A DNA stretch of 64,000 bases from Rhodoferax sp. (GCF_028689295.1 NZ_JAQTWL010000012.1:1-64000); one strand, 5' to 3'; numbered from the stretch's first letter, positions 7,728 through 16,645 are shown. Notes: generated by a model not told the origin, from the letters alone. Made by a program: numbers and translations.

Positions 7728-8813
7728 CTACTGTCCTGGAAAGAGGTGGGCCTTGAGACCAGGTCCGCAGTCACCTTTGGTTGTGCCAAGGCTATTGCGC
7801 AGGTAATCCAATGCCGCTGGGTACAGAGTGCTCGGTGGGGCCTGCAGTGCCTCTAGGGCCTTCACCAAGGTGTTTTGACTACCCTTATTTCGGCCGATAG
7901 AGCCAAAGCTCTTGCATGTCGCTTTGAAATCCCTCAACGGATCTGCCATCGCGACCAGATCGGGCGATGTCGGTGGCGCCTTCAAAATGGCATTGAACTT
8001 AAGCCGTCCGTAGCCAACCGCAGTCTTGGCGCCAATCCCGATAGTCTCCAGCGCATTGCGCATTGCGCCTCTTGTCGCCTCCGCTTCCGGATCACCCGTG
8101 TTCAGAGCTTTGCCGTCGCGCCGCGCAATTGAAAACATGAACCTCGTCTTTTCGGCCACGGTCAAGAATGGCGTCGGCGTCGGGCTGTGCCAATCGGCAG
8201 GTGGAATGTGTCCGGGATCGCGGTAGTAAGGACCGTAGTGCGGGGTGATGACATCGGCCTCCAGTCTGGGCACTTCGACGGGCAATGCGTCAAAGAAAAT
8301 TAGCTCGCCGACACCTTTGGAACTTGTGCCGACGTGCAGTTTTTCAAACCAACAGCGAAATGTTTCATCGCCCACCCAGTCACGCAGCCACGCATTGAGC
8401 ATGCCCTTGATGCTGCTACCGGGGATGTAGGGCAGGCCCAGCGTGGGGTGCCACAGGAACCCGTTTTCAACCGGGTGGTCTTGGCCCATGCCCACGACCA
8501 AACGGCTGGTGGTTTCAAAGTAAAGTGACAGGCCATTGCGGCTGGCACAAAGCGCCCATTGACGTGACAGATGTTCTGCCAGGAGTGGCAGTGGCGCTTG
8601 CTTGGCATAGTCGGTGCCGATAACTGTCTTGATCCATTTGAGTTTTGGACCTTCCTTGTCTTGAGCCGGTGCGCCAGGTATCTTCTTTGCGGCGAGACTC
8701 CATTTGAGTGGCTCGTCGCCAACCCATTGGTTGCAATACTTTTCGTACCACAGTCCAGCGTGACCGCGGCGTTCGGTCAACGCCGCAAGTGCGTCGTAAA
8801 CAGGGCGCTTCAT
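7728..8813 (-). CDS. cmr6: type III-B CRISPR RAMP protein Cmr6
   Basis: This Cas7-like subunit caps the Cmr backbone. Of 361 residues from the chosen start, the central part carries LPYIPGSSIKGMLNAWL, the typical RAMP PGSSIKG segment, and a C-terminal glycine-rich loop GIGAKTAVGYG. The frame is open upstream to 9002, but ATG at 8813 overlaps the cmr5 stop as ATGA and gives a family-like N-terminus (MKRPVYDALAAL). The gene sits between cmr5 and the CARF gene. Confidence 0.92.
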   Translation of the reverse strand: MKRPVYDALAALTERRGHAGLWYEKYCNQWVGDEPLKWSLAAKKIPGAPAQDKEGPKLKWIKTVIGTDYAKQAPLPLLAEHLSRQWALCASRNGLSLYFETTSRLVVGMGQDHPVENGFLWHPTLGLPYIPGSSIKGMLNAWLRDWVGDETFRCWFEKLHVGTSSKGVGELIFFDALPVEVPRLEADVITPHYGPYYRDPGHIPPADWHSPTPTPFLTVAEKTRFMFSIARRDGKALNTGDPEAEATRGAMRNALETIGIGAKTAVGYGRLKFNAILKAPPTSPDLVAMADPLRDFKATCKSFGSIGRNKGSQNTLVKALEALQAPPSTLYPAALDYLRNSLGTTKGDCGPGLKAHLFPGQ

Positions 8814-9235
8814 TCGTCGGCCCCAGCCGCGTTTCCTTCGGGCTTTTTGAGTTTGGCAACGGCAAATTTCTTCAACCACTCCAGGTAGGCCATGGCTTCT
8901 ATTTGGGCGCGCAGGTATTTGTCCTGGTTGCCAGCGGTCAGTTTGACCATGAAGTTCTCTGGCGTGGCATCGGATCCGAAAATAAGGCGCTTGCAGAGCC
9001 ACCCCGTGACGTGAGAATAGAGAAGGCCGTAGGGCTTGTCCAAGTCCCCCTCTGCTTTTGCCAGCGCAAAGGCCAGCGATTGGCCGAGCCCCAGGCTGCG
9101 GATGTTGGCGGGCAGGGCTTTGACGTATGCCAGATAGTTGCCGTAACTCGCGGGAGCGCCGGGGGCATTGACAATGTTTGCGATCTGTTCAAGCGCATCT
9201 CTGGCGCGTTGCTGGGCTAGTAGTTCTGTGGCCAT
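8810..9235 (-). CDS. cmr5: type III-B small subunit Cmr5
   Basis: The 141-residue, mainly helical protein fits Cmr5, the small subunit that runs along the Cmr filament next to Cmr4. Support is its size, position between cmr4 and cmr6, and the segment containing GNYLAYVKALPANIRSLG followed by LGQSLAFALAK, which resembles the family. It starts directly after the cmr4 stop (TAA then ATG) and its TGA overlaps the cmr6 ATG, indicating coupled translation. Confidence 0.9.
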   Translation of the reverse strand: MATELLAQQRARDALEQIANIVNAPGAPASYGNYLAYVKALPANIRSLGLGQSLAFALAKAEGDLDKPYGLLYSHVTGWLCKRLIFGSDATPENFMVKLTAGNQDKYLRAQIEAMAYLEWLKKFAVAKLKKPEGNAAGADE

Positions 9236-10078
9236 TTACGCCCCCTGTTGCTGCGCGGTGCAGTTGTGAGAAAACCAACCCAGCCCGGTGGTTTCGCCGG
9301 CGCCAATTTGGAGGTGTGGCCGGCCTGTCAACTCCTTGCGTGCGGCCTTCATCGCTTCACGTTGATCTTCCGGTTTCAAAGTCGGGCGCGGAAGTATCAG
9401 CCCGTACATCACGGTGTCAGGCGCCAGGGTTTCTTCGTACCATAGGTTGGTTGAAGTCTTGTTTTCGTCGAGAACGTTGTGCGCATTCACTGGCAAGGCG
9501 AATTCGGCGAACCAGGCGAAGTCGGCATCACTCAAGACCACCAGCTGCATAGGGATGCGTGCTTTGGCGTTGGGGTGCGCAATAAGGGACTGCAGGGCCG
9601 CGACGAGCCCAGTGAGCTGCTGCGGGTTCGCTGGGGCTGCCTTGTCAAATTGCCGCTCTTCAAGCTGAAGCTGAGGCGGCGATTCCGGGTTGGCACTGTG
9701 ATATTGCCCGCTCGCTACAGCGGGGATCGTGAATGCTGCAGCCGCCGGCTTCCCTGCCCGTTGCGCATCGCGCTGCAATCGCTCCAGCAGAAGCGGACAG
9801 GTGACCCAGGCGTAACTGCCAGCCAGACTGCGCACTGGCAGCAGCAGCAGACGTATGTCAGAAAAGATGAGTTGCCCGGCGTTCGCCTCACTACCGGTGT
9901 AAACGGAGCCCTCGCCAAACCAGTCCTTGAGTGCCCCCTTGAACGCCGAGCCGGCAATAACCGGGTAGTGTGTGGCGGCCTCGCGCGCCACGGGCAGGTC
10001 AATGGCGCCGCCGCCGGTTTCCGCGCCGTAGTGAATGGGTGTCTCGGCAATCAAGCCCAGCAAGATGGGAGCAGTCAT
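9236..10078 (-). CDS. cmr4: type III-B backbone RAMP protein Cmr4
   Basis: Cmr4 is the repeated Cas7-type backbone subunit that cleaves target RNA at 6-nt intervals. The 280-residue product begins with LLGLIAETPIHYGAETGGG, then IDLPVAREAATHYPVIAGSAFKG, the family hallmark of a crRNA-binding RAMP. Near the C-terminus it has LQIGAGETTGLGWF, the G-rich loop. An Asp in the DLPVARE region may be catalytic, as in other Cmr4 proteins. ATG at 10078 was chosen over the longer frame because MTAPILLG is the expected N-terminus. It lies 38 nt after cmr3. Confidence 0.94.
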   Translation of the reverse strand: MTAPILLGLIAETPIHYGAETGGGAIDLPVAREAATHYPVIAGSAFKGALKDWFGEGSVYTGSEANAGQLIFSDIRLLLLPVRSLAGSYAWVTCPLLLERLQRDAQRAGKPAAAAFTIPAVASGQYHSANPESPPQLQLEERQFDKAAPANPQQLTGLVAALQSLIAHPNAKARIPMQLVVLSDADFAWFAEFALPVNAHNVLDENKTSTNLWYEETLAPDTVMYGLILPRPTLKPEDQREAMKAARKELTGRPHLQIGAGETTGLGWFSHNCTAQQQGA

Positions 10079-10116
10079 ATCAGTTCGTCCTTTGGAATCG
10101 TTGAATCGGGTTTGCC

Positions 10117-11202
10117 TTACAGCGCCCAGGCACCGACCATCACGTGGCCGTAACCCTGCCCACTGGCAGCGCCTATGCAGCTGTTGTGAAGATTCATGAC
10201 GGCGGCCTGGTCGGCTGCGTCGGCTTCCAGCCACCAGACGCTGCCGGCCGCTCGGGCGCTGCGCACGCGTTCGGGCATCCTCATTTGCGTGTCGAAGCCG
10301 CCAATGCGCAGCGGCCGTCCCAGGGCGCAGCACACGATGCGCCCTGGAACGCCCTCTTGCACCGATTTGCCTGGGCCCGTGCCCCAAGCGGCGCCCAGGC
10401 CGGCGGTGATGAGGCTGAGCGTGTAGCGCAGCTTGCCGTCAGCATCGGGGGCAAGCTGCGCGGGCTTCGGCAGTGCAACGGGTGCCGACATTCGCTCTAC
10501 CCAGACGGCGCGGCCTTCACCGCCCAAGGGCAGATGGGGCGCAGCCCCCCACGGCTTTGCAGCGGGCGTCTTAGGCAGATTGACAAGCAAATCAGTATGG
10601 GGGCCCAGCCGTATGTGCGCCGCGCTATAGAGCCGCCCTTCGATGGCGGCGCGATTCACAAGGTCTCGCTCCAGGCCCGTATGGCGTTCCGTGGACCACA
10701 AGGTCTTGGTGGCCACATGGCCCGCACGCGCGGGTGCCTGGCCGTCGAGCCAACTTTGATAGGCACTCACCGTCAGCCATGTGTCTTCGAGGGCTTTGAC
10801 GCCATCAGCTGCCTCGGGTGCCTCAGGCAGATGCACGCTTTCGCCGAGATCGGTCTGGAATTTCTCCCGACTCGGGCGCAACAAATGGACCGCGCCATTG
10901 GCGTCGCCCAGCAACGCCAACGGCGCGGGCAAAAGAAGATCGTGGTCGTGGTTGCCCAGCCACGGCCCGCGGCTGATGTGGTGCCCTGGACGGGCGCGCA
11001 GGCCGTCTTCATGATCGAAGGCCGGGTCGTGGGCCAATCCGGCACCATTGAGCAATGCGCTGTTGAGCGCCGCGAACACGGTGCCGGGATGTGGCGGGAA
11101 CACGCTGCTCAGGTAGGCACCGCCGCCCGCCTCGGCGTCGAAGCGCTCAGGCCCCCTGAAGAACAGGGTGTCAAGTGCGGTAAGTCTTAGCCACTGTGTC
11201 AT
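10117..11202 (-). CDS. cmr3: type III-B RAMP protein Cmr3
   Basis: Cmr3 (Cas5-like) pairs with Cas10 and holds the 5' crRNA handle. The 361-residue product opens with WLRLTALDTLFFRGPERFD and has SSVFPPHPGTVFAALNSAL, both typical of the family, and a C-terminal glycine-rich loop (IGAASGQGYGHVM). The frame stays open upstream to 11619, but that part overlaps cas10 in another frame. The ATG at 11202 overlaps the cas10 stop (ATGA), which fixes the start. Confidence 0.92.
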   Translation of the reverse strand: MTQWLRLTALDTLFFRGPERFDAEAGGGAYLSSVFPPHPGTVFAALNSALLNGAGLAHDPAFDHEDGLRARPGHHISRGPWLGNHDHDLLLPAPLALLGDANGAVHLLRPSREKFQTDLGESVHLPEAPEAADGVKALEDTWLTVSAYQSWLDGQAPARAGHVATKTLWSTERHTGLERDLVNRAAIEGRLYSAAHIRLGPHTDLLVNLPKTPAAKPWGAAPHLPLGGEGRAVWVERMSAPVALPKPAQLAPDADGKLRYTLSLITAGLGAAWGTGPGKSVQEGVPGRIVCCALGRPLRIGGFDTQMRMPERVRSARAAGSVWWLEADAADQAAVMNLHNSCIGAASGQGYGHVMVGAWAL

Positions 11203-13253
11203 CGCTGTACTCCCTTGGTGGCAAGAAAGCGCACCAGCAATCCACCGTCTTCCGCCAGGAGCGTCGGCGGTGCGGGGGTGGTGGCTCGGTTGTCGCGGCT
11301 GATGGCGAACAGTTGGCTGGCCAGAGCCAGCGCCGTCGCCCGCGAGTCGTCGTTGACTTCTCCAAGGTCGCGATTGGATAACAGGTCGGCGGCCCAGAGC
11401 TGTTCCACCTCCTGTTGCGGAATGCCCAACTCGCGCTGCCCTTGCAGGTCTCTGGGTGCCAGGTCGCCCCATCGCTCGCGTATGCGGTAAAGGAAGCCGC
11501 TGGACAAGGGGACATCGCGCTTCGCGGCGTCTTGCCCGGTGCGGAACTTTCCCGCCAAGTCCAGCACAGTGGCCAGGGGCGCGAGCTGATCCACCGCAGC
11601 GTCCCAGCACGCAACCCACTGCAAGTGCTGCCCGCCGGGTTTATGGACCGTCACGGCCACACTGTTGCGCCCGTTCTCGGTCTTGGCGATGTCGTCCAGC
11701 AAACGGCTCGATTCGGCCATGACGAACGACAAAGGCAAGTGATAGTGCGCGAAGACAATGCCCGCGCTGATGGTCCCGTCCAATTGCTGCCTGTGCATCG
11801 CCTCCTGGTAGGCGTGCCGCAGCGCCTGCGCGCAGCCAATGGCATCGTCTAGTGGCAGCAAGGCCAGCACGTCGTCACCACCGGCATAGAGCGCGGCGCC
11901 GTGGTGCTCCGTATCGACGATGCGCTGCACCTTGCCAGCAAAGTCGCTCAAGGCACGGGAAACGGCACCCGCCTCGCGGCCAATAAGCTTGCCGACATTG
12001 TCGCCGTCCATGCGCAGCACGGCATAGAACGGCGAGGGCTTGCCGTCGGGATCGATCTTCGCCAGTTGCTTCTGCAGCGGCAGCACACTATTGGGCGCAA
12101 GCAGCCCTTCCTTGGCCGCAGCCTGTAAACCGTCCTCATAAAACAGCTGCCCATCCAGGGTACAAAAATACGGGCGTGCCTCAATGCCTTCGATCTGATT
12201 GAGCGTTTCGCTGAACAGACCTTCCTGTGTCTTGGCTGCGCTCGGGTGGACGCGGGCGGCGTTGAGCGCATCCACATACGCATCGCAGCGGGCGCGGCGC
12301 GCTGGGTCCGCCTCTGCGTAAACCTTCTTGATCCACGGCAGTGCTGCCATGTAGGCCGTGGAGGGCCAGTTGCCCGCGCTCTGGGTAATGCGGTCTGGCA
12401 CCCAGCCCAACACCTCCTTGATGTCATCCGGGTGGAGCTTGGGCCAGAGCCGCTTGACAAAGGCGACGGCGCAGAGCCGTTCGTCGTCGCGCAAATTCAG
12501 ACGGCCCGGTCCGGGGTTGCGTGGCCCTTGACCATGGTGAACGCCGGGCACGTGGTCGCGGACCGCCGCCCAGAAATCGTCTTGCTTCTTGCGCAACTCT
12601 TGGCTACGGCTGCGAATGTGGCCCGACAACTCCACAGAGCCGGGCATGAGGCTGCAGGCATCGCCCGGCTCCTGCTGGTCGGGCTGGATATGCTGGCGCC
12701 AGTTTTTGCGCCGATCCAGCCAACGTGCATCACCGCCATCCGCAGGCGCTACACCCTTGACCCATTGAACATCCCAGAAGTTGGCGACCTGCTGGTCCCA
12801 TAGGCTTTCAGTCAAGGTCTTGTTTTGCGCGTTGGGATTCTTCTGCTTCTTGCTTGGCACGAAGATCAGATTCTTGTCTTTGAGGGCCGTAAGTGGAAGA
12901 AACCGCTGGCGCACCAGGGTTGCCAACTCGCCCCACTTCGTATGCACCGCATCCGAACATTTACTCGGATCGAAGTCCGCTGCAACTTCTGCTTTGAACC
13001 GGTTGGGCAGCGTGCCGATGAAGGGCGCCTTGTCGGCGTTGCCCAGTATGGCGCGCAGCAGATCGTCGGTGATGGCGTCACCGTCAAGCACCGACGGAAA
13101 CAGGATGCGCCCGCCGCTCTTATGGACCTGGGCCATGGCCACGCCCGAAAGCCAGGACAGTAGAAAGGAGGATGACCACAGGTCACGCGTGCGCCGCGAC
13201 TGCCCGATGAAGGTTTGGACCGGGGAGATGGTGAAGTGGAGGATGTGCGTCAT
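11199..13253 (-). CDS. cas10: Cas10 (Cmr2), cyclic oligoadenylate synthase subunit
   Basis: The large subunit of the Cmr complex has 684 residues. It begins directly with the palm-like segment HFTISPVQTFIGQSRRTRDLW; no HD nuclease domain precedes it, so ssDNA cleavage by an HD site is not expected. The second palm domain carries the cyclase motif YAGGDDVLALLP with GGDD at 458-461, so cyclic oligoadenylate synthesis is predicted on target RNA binding. This fits the CARF protein and ring nuclease downstream. It starts 7 nt after cmr1 and overlaps cmr3 by 4 nt. It is shorter than HD-containing Cas10 proteins. Confidence 0.96.
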   Translation of the reverse strand: MTHILHFTISPVQTFIGQSRRTRDLWSSSFLLSWLSGVAMAQVHKSGGRILFPSVLDGDAITDDLLRAILGNADKAPFIGTLPNRFKAEVAADFDPSKCSDAVHTKWGELATLVRQRFLPLTALKDKNLIFVPSKKQKNPNAQNKTLTESLWDQQVANFWDVQWVKGVAPADGGDARWLDRRKNWRQHIQPDQQEPGDACSLMPGSVELSGHIRSRSQELRKKQDDFWAAVRDHVPGVHHGQGPRNPGPGRLNLRDDERLCAVAFVKRLWPKLHPDDIKEVLGWVPDRITQSAGNWPSTAYMAALPWIKKVYAEADPARRARCDAYVDALNAARVHPSAAKTQEGLFSETLNQIEGIEARPYFCTLDGQLFYEDGLQAAAKEGLLAPNSVLPLQKQLAKIDPDGKPSPFYAVLRMDGDNVGKLIGREAGAVSRALSDFAGKVQRIVDTEHHGAALYAGGDDVLALLPLDDAIGCAQALRHAYQEAMHRQQLDGTISAGIVFAHYHLPLSFVMAESSRLLDDIAKTENGRNSVAVTVHKPGGQHLQWVACWDAAVDQLAPLATVLDLAGKFRTGQDAAKRDVPLSSGFLYRIRERWGDLAPRDLQGQRELGIPQQEVEQLWAADLLSNRDLGEVNDDSRATALALASQLFAISRDNRATTPAPPTLLAEDGGLLVRFLATKGVQR

Positions 13254-13260
13254 GGTTTAC

Positions 13261-14391
13261 CTAGATGTCCGTGCCAATGGTGTCAAGCCATGTATCGATC
13301 CATGCATAGCCATTGGCAGGGGGTGTCGGAAGCGACTTGGCCGTGCCTAAACTGGCCGCAACGCCATAACCGTATGGCAAGAAATCTGACTTGAATAGGA
13401 TGGCAACAACGCCATACGTCCCGCTGGCATTGTCACGATAGACGTGCAACAGCAAGGGACTGGCACGCCGATCTAGCTCCTTCAAATCCGTTCTGTCCGA
13501 CAGCGCCTTGGGTTTGTGGTCAAGCGAGCCCTTTCCGTAACCACGAGGCAAGCCAAGGTAGGCCCAGCTAACGTCGTCGGGTGACGACAAGGCAACTCTA
13601 TTCTGCAGGCGAGAACCGCCTGCAGCCGGTATCTCGGTAAGCAGGGACTTGAACGCTTTTGCGATCGCGTTCAGGGCGCCTATGCCTGTCTGAAACTGCT
13701 GTGGTGGCTTGTTGACGAGCACCACGCGACAAAACCGTCTATCCCGGACAAACGCCGAATACACAGGCGCGGCTACAGTGGCGGCGGCTGTCGGGATATC
13801 TCGCAAGACACTTGCGAACACCGCTTCATAATCAGCGGATGCTGTTGGCAAGGCCTGATCTCTGTCGTCAATTCGAAGCATTTGCAGCGTGACGCTGCCA
13901 AAACCGCGACGACTGCGGTAGCCAAGTCCACCAAACATGCCAAATAGCTTCAGTACATTGACGTATTCCTGCTGACTGGCACATGCGGCTGGCTTGAGAG
14001 TGAGTTCAATGGTGAATGTTGGGCCAGAGTCAGCGGCTTTGCCAAACCTGTTTGCACCCGTTTCAGTCAGCCCATAGCCCAGGTACCGTGTGTTGCCGTT
14101 CGCAACCAGCTCGGTGGCGGATTTGAGTTGAAGAGCATCGACATGGTTTGCAACCACCCGCAACAGGAATGGACTCTGGCCTTTTGTGCTACCGAACAAT
14201 TCGCTCTCGCGCGCGGCCAGTGTCTGGCAGTTTCCCGACGCGGCGTCAACCAGCTGGTAATTCATCGCCCGCCACCAAAACCGAAGCGCCGCCTTGATTT
14301 CACTCACCCGCAACTCAGGTTTTGTTTCGTCCGCTCCCGACGAAAATAAGGGCGTGTTCAAAGAAAACTTGGCAGTGATGCGGTGGTGCAT
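13261..14391 (-). CDS. cmr1: type III-B RAMP protein Cmr1
   Basis: Cmr1 binds the 3' end region of the crRNA-target duplex in the Cmr complex. The 376-residue product has the family N-terminus: FSLNTPLFSSGADETKPELR followed by IKAALRFWWRAMNY. The later GGLGYRSRRGFGSV is the RAMP glycine-rich loop. It is the first gene of the cas operon. AAGGAC lies about 8 nt upstream of the ATG at 14391 and can act as ribosome binding site. Confidence 0.95.
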   Translation of the reverse strand: MHHRITAKFSLNTPLFSSGADETKPELRVSEIKAALRFWWRAMNYQLVDAASGNCQTLAARESELFGSTKGQSPFLLRVVANHVDALQLKSATELVANGNTRYLGYGLTETGANRFGKAADSGPTFTIELTLKPAACASQQEYVNVLKLFGMFGGLGYRSRRGFGSVTLQMLRIDDRDQALPTASADYEAVFASVLRDIPTAAATVAAPVYSAFVRDRRFCRVVLVNKPPQQFQTGIGALNAIAKAFKSLLTEIPAAGGSRLQNRVALSSPDDVSWAYLGLPRGYGKGSLDHKPKALSDRTDLKELDRRASPLLLHVYRDNASGTYGVVAILFKSDFLPYGYGVAASLGTAKSLPTPPANGYAWIDTWLDTIGTDI

Positions 14392-14474
14392 TCAGTATGT
14401 CCTTCGGCAAGTTGCTACAACCAGTGCAGTTTGCTTGACCGGACTTGCAACGATCAGCTTGACCAGATAATTAT

Positions 14475-14505
14475 TCTATACCTGCGTATCCACGGCATTT
14501 TTCAA
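14475..14505 (-). promoter_or_regulatory. candidate promoter of the cas operon
   Basis: On the minus strand TTGAAA (14505-14500) is followed after 19 nt by TATAGA (14480-14475), within an AT-rich run ending about 80 nt before cmr1. The spacing is longer than the ideal 17 nt. It is the best sigma-70-like site in the 110 nt before cmr1 but is only a pattern match. It overlaps the last bases of the decayed oxidoreductase fragment. Confidence 0.3.
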
Positions 14506-14753
14506 TAGGTCGCCAGTGGCGCACGGTTGGGCAGCATGATGCCACCCGAGCCGACATGAATGCGTTGCATGTCTGCGGTAAAGTGTGCCACCAACACGGC
14601 TTCGGCAGCACTGGCAATACTGGTCATATTGTGGTGCTCGGAAAGCTAGCAATAGTTAAAGCCGAAGGACACGGCGAGCTGTGCGGTTCACAAGTAAATG
14701 GCGAGTGCGGCTGCCGCCGTGCTGCCTTCGCGCAAGGGAAACCGATCCAGCAT
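14502..14753 (-). pseudogene. decayed N-terminal fragment of a luciferase-like flavin monooxygenase
   Basis: Reading 84 codons in one frame from ATG at 14753 gives MLDRFPLREGSTAAAALAIY, then two in-frame stops (TGA, TAG), then [20 protein letters not shown] and [18 protein letters not shown] before a TGA. These match the start of bacterial luciferase-like LLM oxidoreductases (the AEHHNM..IASAA and [14 protein letters not shown] segments). The family is about 330 residues, so most of the gene is gone. The fragment ends where the cas operon begins, which suggests the island replaced the rest. The plus-strand frame at 14556-14759 is a shadow of it. Confidence 0.8.
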
Positions 14754-14792
14754 GAATAAAGAAACTTTTCAGTATGTTCATGTGGTTTTCGA

Positions 14793-15254
14793 TTACAGCA
14801 ATTCGGGTGATTGCACCGAGACGATCAGGGTTTGCAGCAGGTCATCACGCTGTCGGCTTCGCAGCCACCAGACGGCCCCTTTTTTGACCGGGCATTCGGT
14901 GTCATTGAGTCCGATCAATTGGGCAATGGTTTGCCCCAGGGTGGGTTGGTGGCCGACGACCAGCACACAGCCCCTGGCATCCGGCCACTGCACCAATTCC
15001 AGCAATTGGGCCACCGTGCCTTCAGGGCCGAGTTCTTCTTTGATTTTGAACTTTCGGCCCAAGGCGCTGACGGTCTGCTCGGTGCGGCGCGCCGGGCTGA
15101 CAAAAATACGGGTGTTGTCGGGCAATTGTCGGTCGAGCCAGCCTGCCATGCGCGCGGCCTGCTTTTCGCCGCGCGCGGTCAGGCGCCGGGCCATGTCGTC
15201 ACAGCCTTGCGTCCATTCCTGCGCCTCGGCGTGGCGCCACAAAATCAGGTCCAT
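14793..15254 (-). CDS. sixA: SixA-like phosphohistidine phosphatase
   Basis: The 153-residue product is a histidine phosphatase (phosphoglycerate mutase-like) of the SixA group. The RHG-type motif is LILWRHAEAQEW with the nucleophile His at 8. Later parts include FVSPARRTEQTV and VLVVGHQPTLGQTIAQL, which hold the second Arg and the second catalytic His. SixA dephosphorylates phosphohistidine in HPt or PTS proteins; the substrate here is not known. The longer frame up to 16142 overlaps the transporter antisense of its frame and is not used. The ATG at 15254 places the motif as expected. Confidence 0.88.
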   Translation of the reverse strand: MDLILWRHAEAQEWTQGCDDMARRLTARGEKQAARMAGWLDRQLPDNTRIFVSPARRTEQTVSALGRKFKIKEELGPEGTVAQLLELVQWPDARGCVLVVGHQPTLGQTIAQLIGLNDTECPVKKGAVWWLRSRQRDDLLQTLIVSVQSPELL

Positions 15255-15328
15255 GATGCCAATATAGTCATGAAATATGACAGTGACAAGACAGGGCCGG
15301 GTGGCGTGGTGAGCCGCGTTGGCATGGG

Positions 15329-16645
15329 TTAGGTGCTGGCTCGCTGGTCGGCGTGCAGCGCTGCCGCGCGTCCGCGCTGCAGGTTCACCGGCACCAGCAG
15401 CAACAGGCCGAGCACAAACAGCACCGAGGTGCTCAGGATGGCGGTGCGCTGGTCGCCACCGGTGGCCCAGGTGATGAGACCGTAGCTCAAGGGGCCGACG
15501 ATGCTGGCGAGGCGGATGGCAAAGGTCCACAGGCCATAAAACTCGGCCACCTGGCGCTGCGGCGCAAACAGGCCGGCCATGGCGCGCCCGGCCGACTGGC
15601 TGCTGCCCATGCACAGGCCGGCAATCACCGCGGCGTACCAGAAGTCGCCCTTGCTGCCAGCCAGCGCGGCGATGACGCAGGTGGCAATCCAGCCCAGCAG
15701 GGTGATGGCCAGCGCAATCTTGTGACCGATGCGGTCTTGCAGGTAGCCCCAGGCAAAAGCGCCGGCTGCTGCGGCAATGTTCAGCACAAAGATCAGCACC
15801 ATGGTTTCTTGCTGCTTGAAGCCGATCACTTGCTCGGCATAGATGGCCGCCAGCGCAATGGCCACTGCCACGCCGGCCTGGTAACACACCGCGCAGGCCA
15901 GCAGCCACATGAAGTCCTTGAACTGCCTTGCCTGTTGAAAGGTGCGGTGCAACTGCTGCATGGCGGCCTTGAAGCCGCCTTGCCCCAGCGCTGCCGGGTT
16001 GGGCTGCGCCCGCTCCTTGAGCAGGGCAAAGGTGACCAGCGCGGCCGAGCCGTACAGCGCTGCCGTGATCAGCATCGTGACCGGCACAAACTGCGACGCG
16101 CTTTGGCCCTGGCCTTGCGCCCACATCACATAAGCCAGGCACAGGCCGAGCGCCAGCATGCCGCCGAAGTAGCCAAAGCTCCAGCCCCAGCCGCTGACCT
16201 TGCCCAGCGATTCCGCGCGCGCCAGTTCGGGCAGAAACGCCGCCGTCATCGATTCACCCCAGGCGTAAAAAGTGTTGGACACCACGATCAAGACGACGGC
16301 CAGCGCCACGCTGCCGGGGCCGACCAGCGCCAGCGCCGCCGTGGCCAGCACACAGCCCGCCGTGAACAGGGTCAGCAGGCGTTTCTTGGCCGCGCGCAGG
16401 TCGGCATAGGCACCCAGGCTTGGCATGGTGAGCATGACGACGGCGTTGGACAAGCTCAGTGCTGCGGTCCAGGCCAATGTGGCCCAGGGCGCGCCCTGCG
16501 CCACACCACCGACAAAATAGGCGGCAAAGACGGCTGTGATGACCACCGTGGTGTAGCCCGAATTGGCGAAGTCGTACATGGCCCAGCCAAAGACTTCACG
16601 CTTGCGCACGCCGGGTTGCAGCGCGGCCTGCGAAAAAAGAGTCAT
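15329..16645 (-). CDS. MFS transporter, UMF1/Atg22-like family
   Basis: The 438-residue membrane protein shows about 12 hydrophobic segments. The N-terminal EVFGWAMYDFANSGYTTVV is the hallmark of the UMF1 (Atg22-like) branch of the major facilitator superfamily. Bacterial members are uncharacterised in substrate; the fungal homologue exports amino acids from the vacuole. It overlaps the upstream alpha/beta hydrolase gene by 4 nt (ATGA), so the two are probably co-translated. Confidence 0.85.
   Translation of the reverse strand: MTLFSQAALQPGVRKREVFGWAMYDFANSGYTTVVITAVFAAYFVGGVAQGAPWATLAWTAALSLSNAVVMLTMPSLGAYADLRAAKKRLLTLFTAGCVLATAALALVGPGSVALAVVLIVVSNTFYAWGESMTAAFLPELARAESLGKVSGWGWSFGYFGGMLALGLCLAYVMWAQGQGQSASQFVPVTMLITAALYGSAALVTFALLKERAQPNPAALGQGGFKAAMQQLHRTFQQARQFKDFMWLLACAVCYQAGVAVAIALAAIYAEQVIGFKQQETMVLIFVLNIAAAAGAFAWGYLQDRIGHKIALAITLLGWIATCVIAALAGSKGDFWYAAVIAGLCMGSSQSAGRAMAGLFAPQRQVAEFYGLWTFAIRLASIVGPLSYGLITWATGGDQRTAILSTSVLFVLGLLLLVPVNLQRGRAAALHADQRAST

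Noticed and set aside
7728-11619. Long N-terminal extensions of cmr6, cmr4 and cmr3
   Set aside because: The upstream parts overlap neighbouring genes out of frame and have no family similarity; ATGA overlaps or family N-termini give better starts.
14556-14759. Plus-strand 67-codon frame
   Set aside because: It is antisense to the oxidoreductase remnant and shows no similarity of its own.
14793-16142. 449-codon frame including the SixA-like domain as a fusion protein
   Set aside because: The upstream two thirds overlap the transporter in another frame; the histidine phosphatase starts at 15254.
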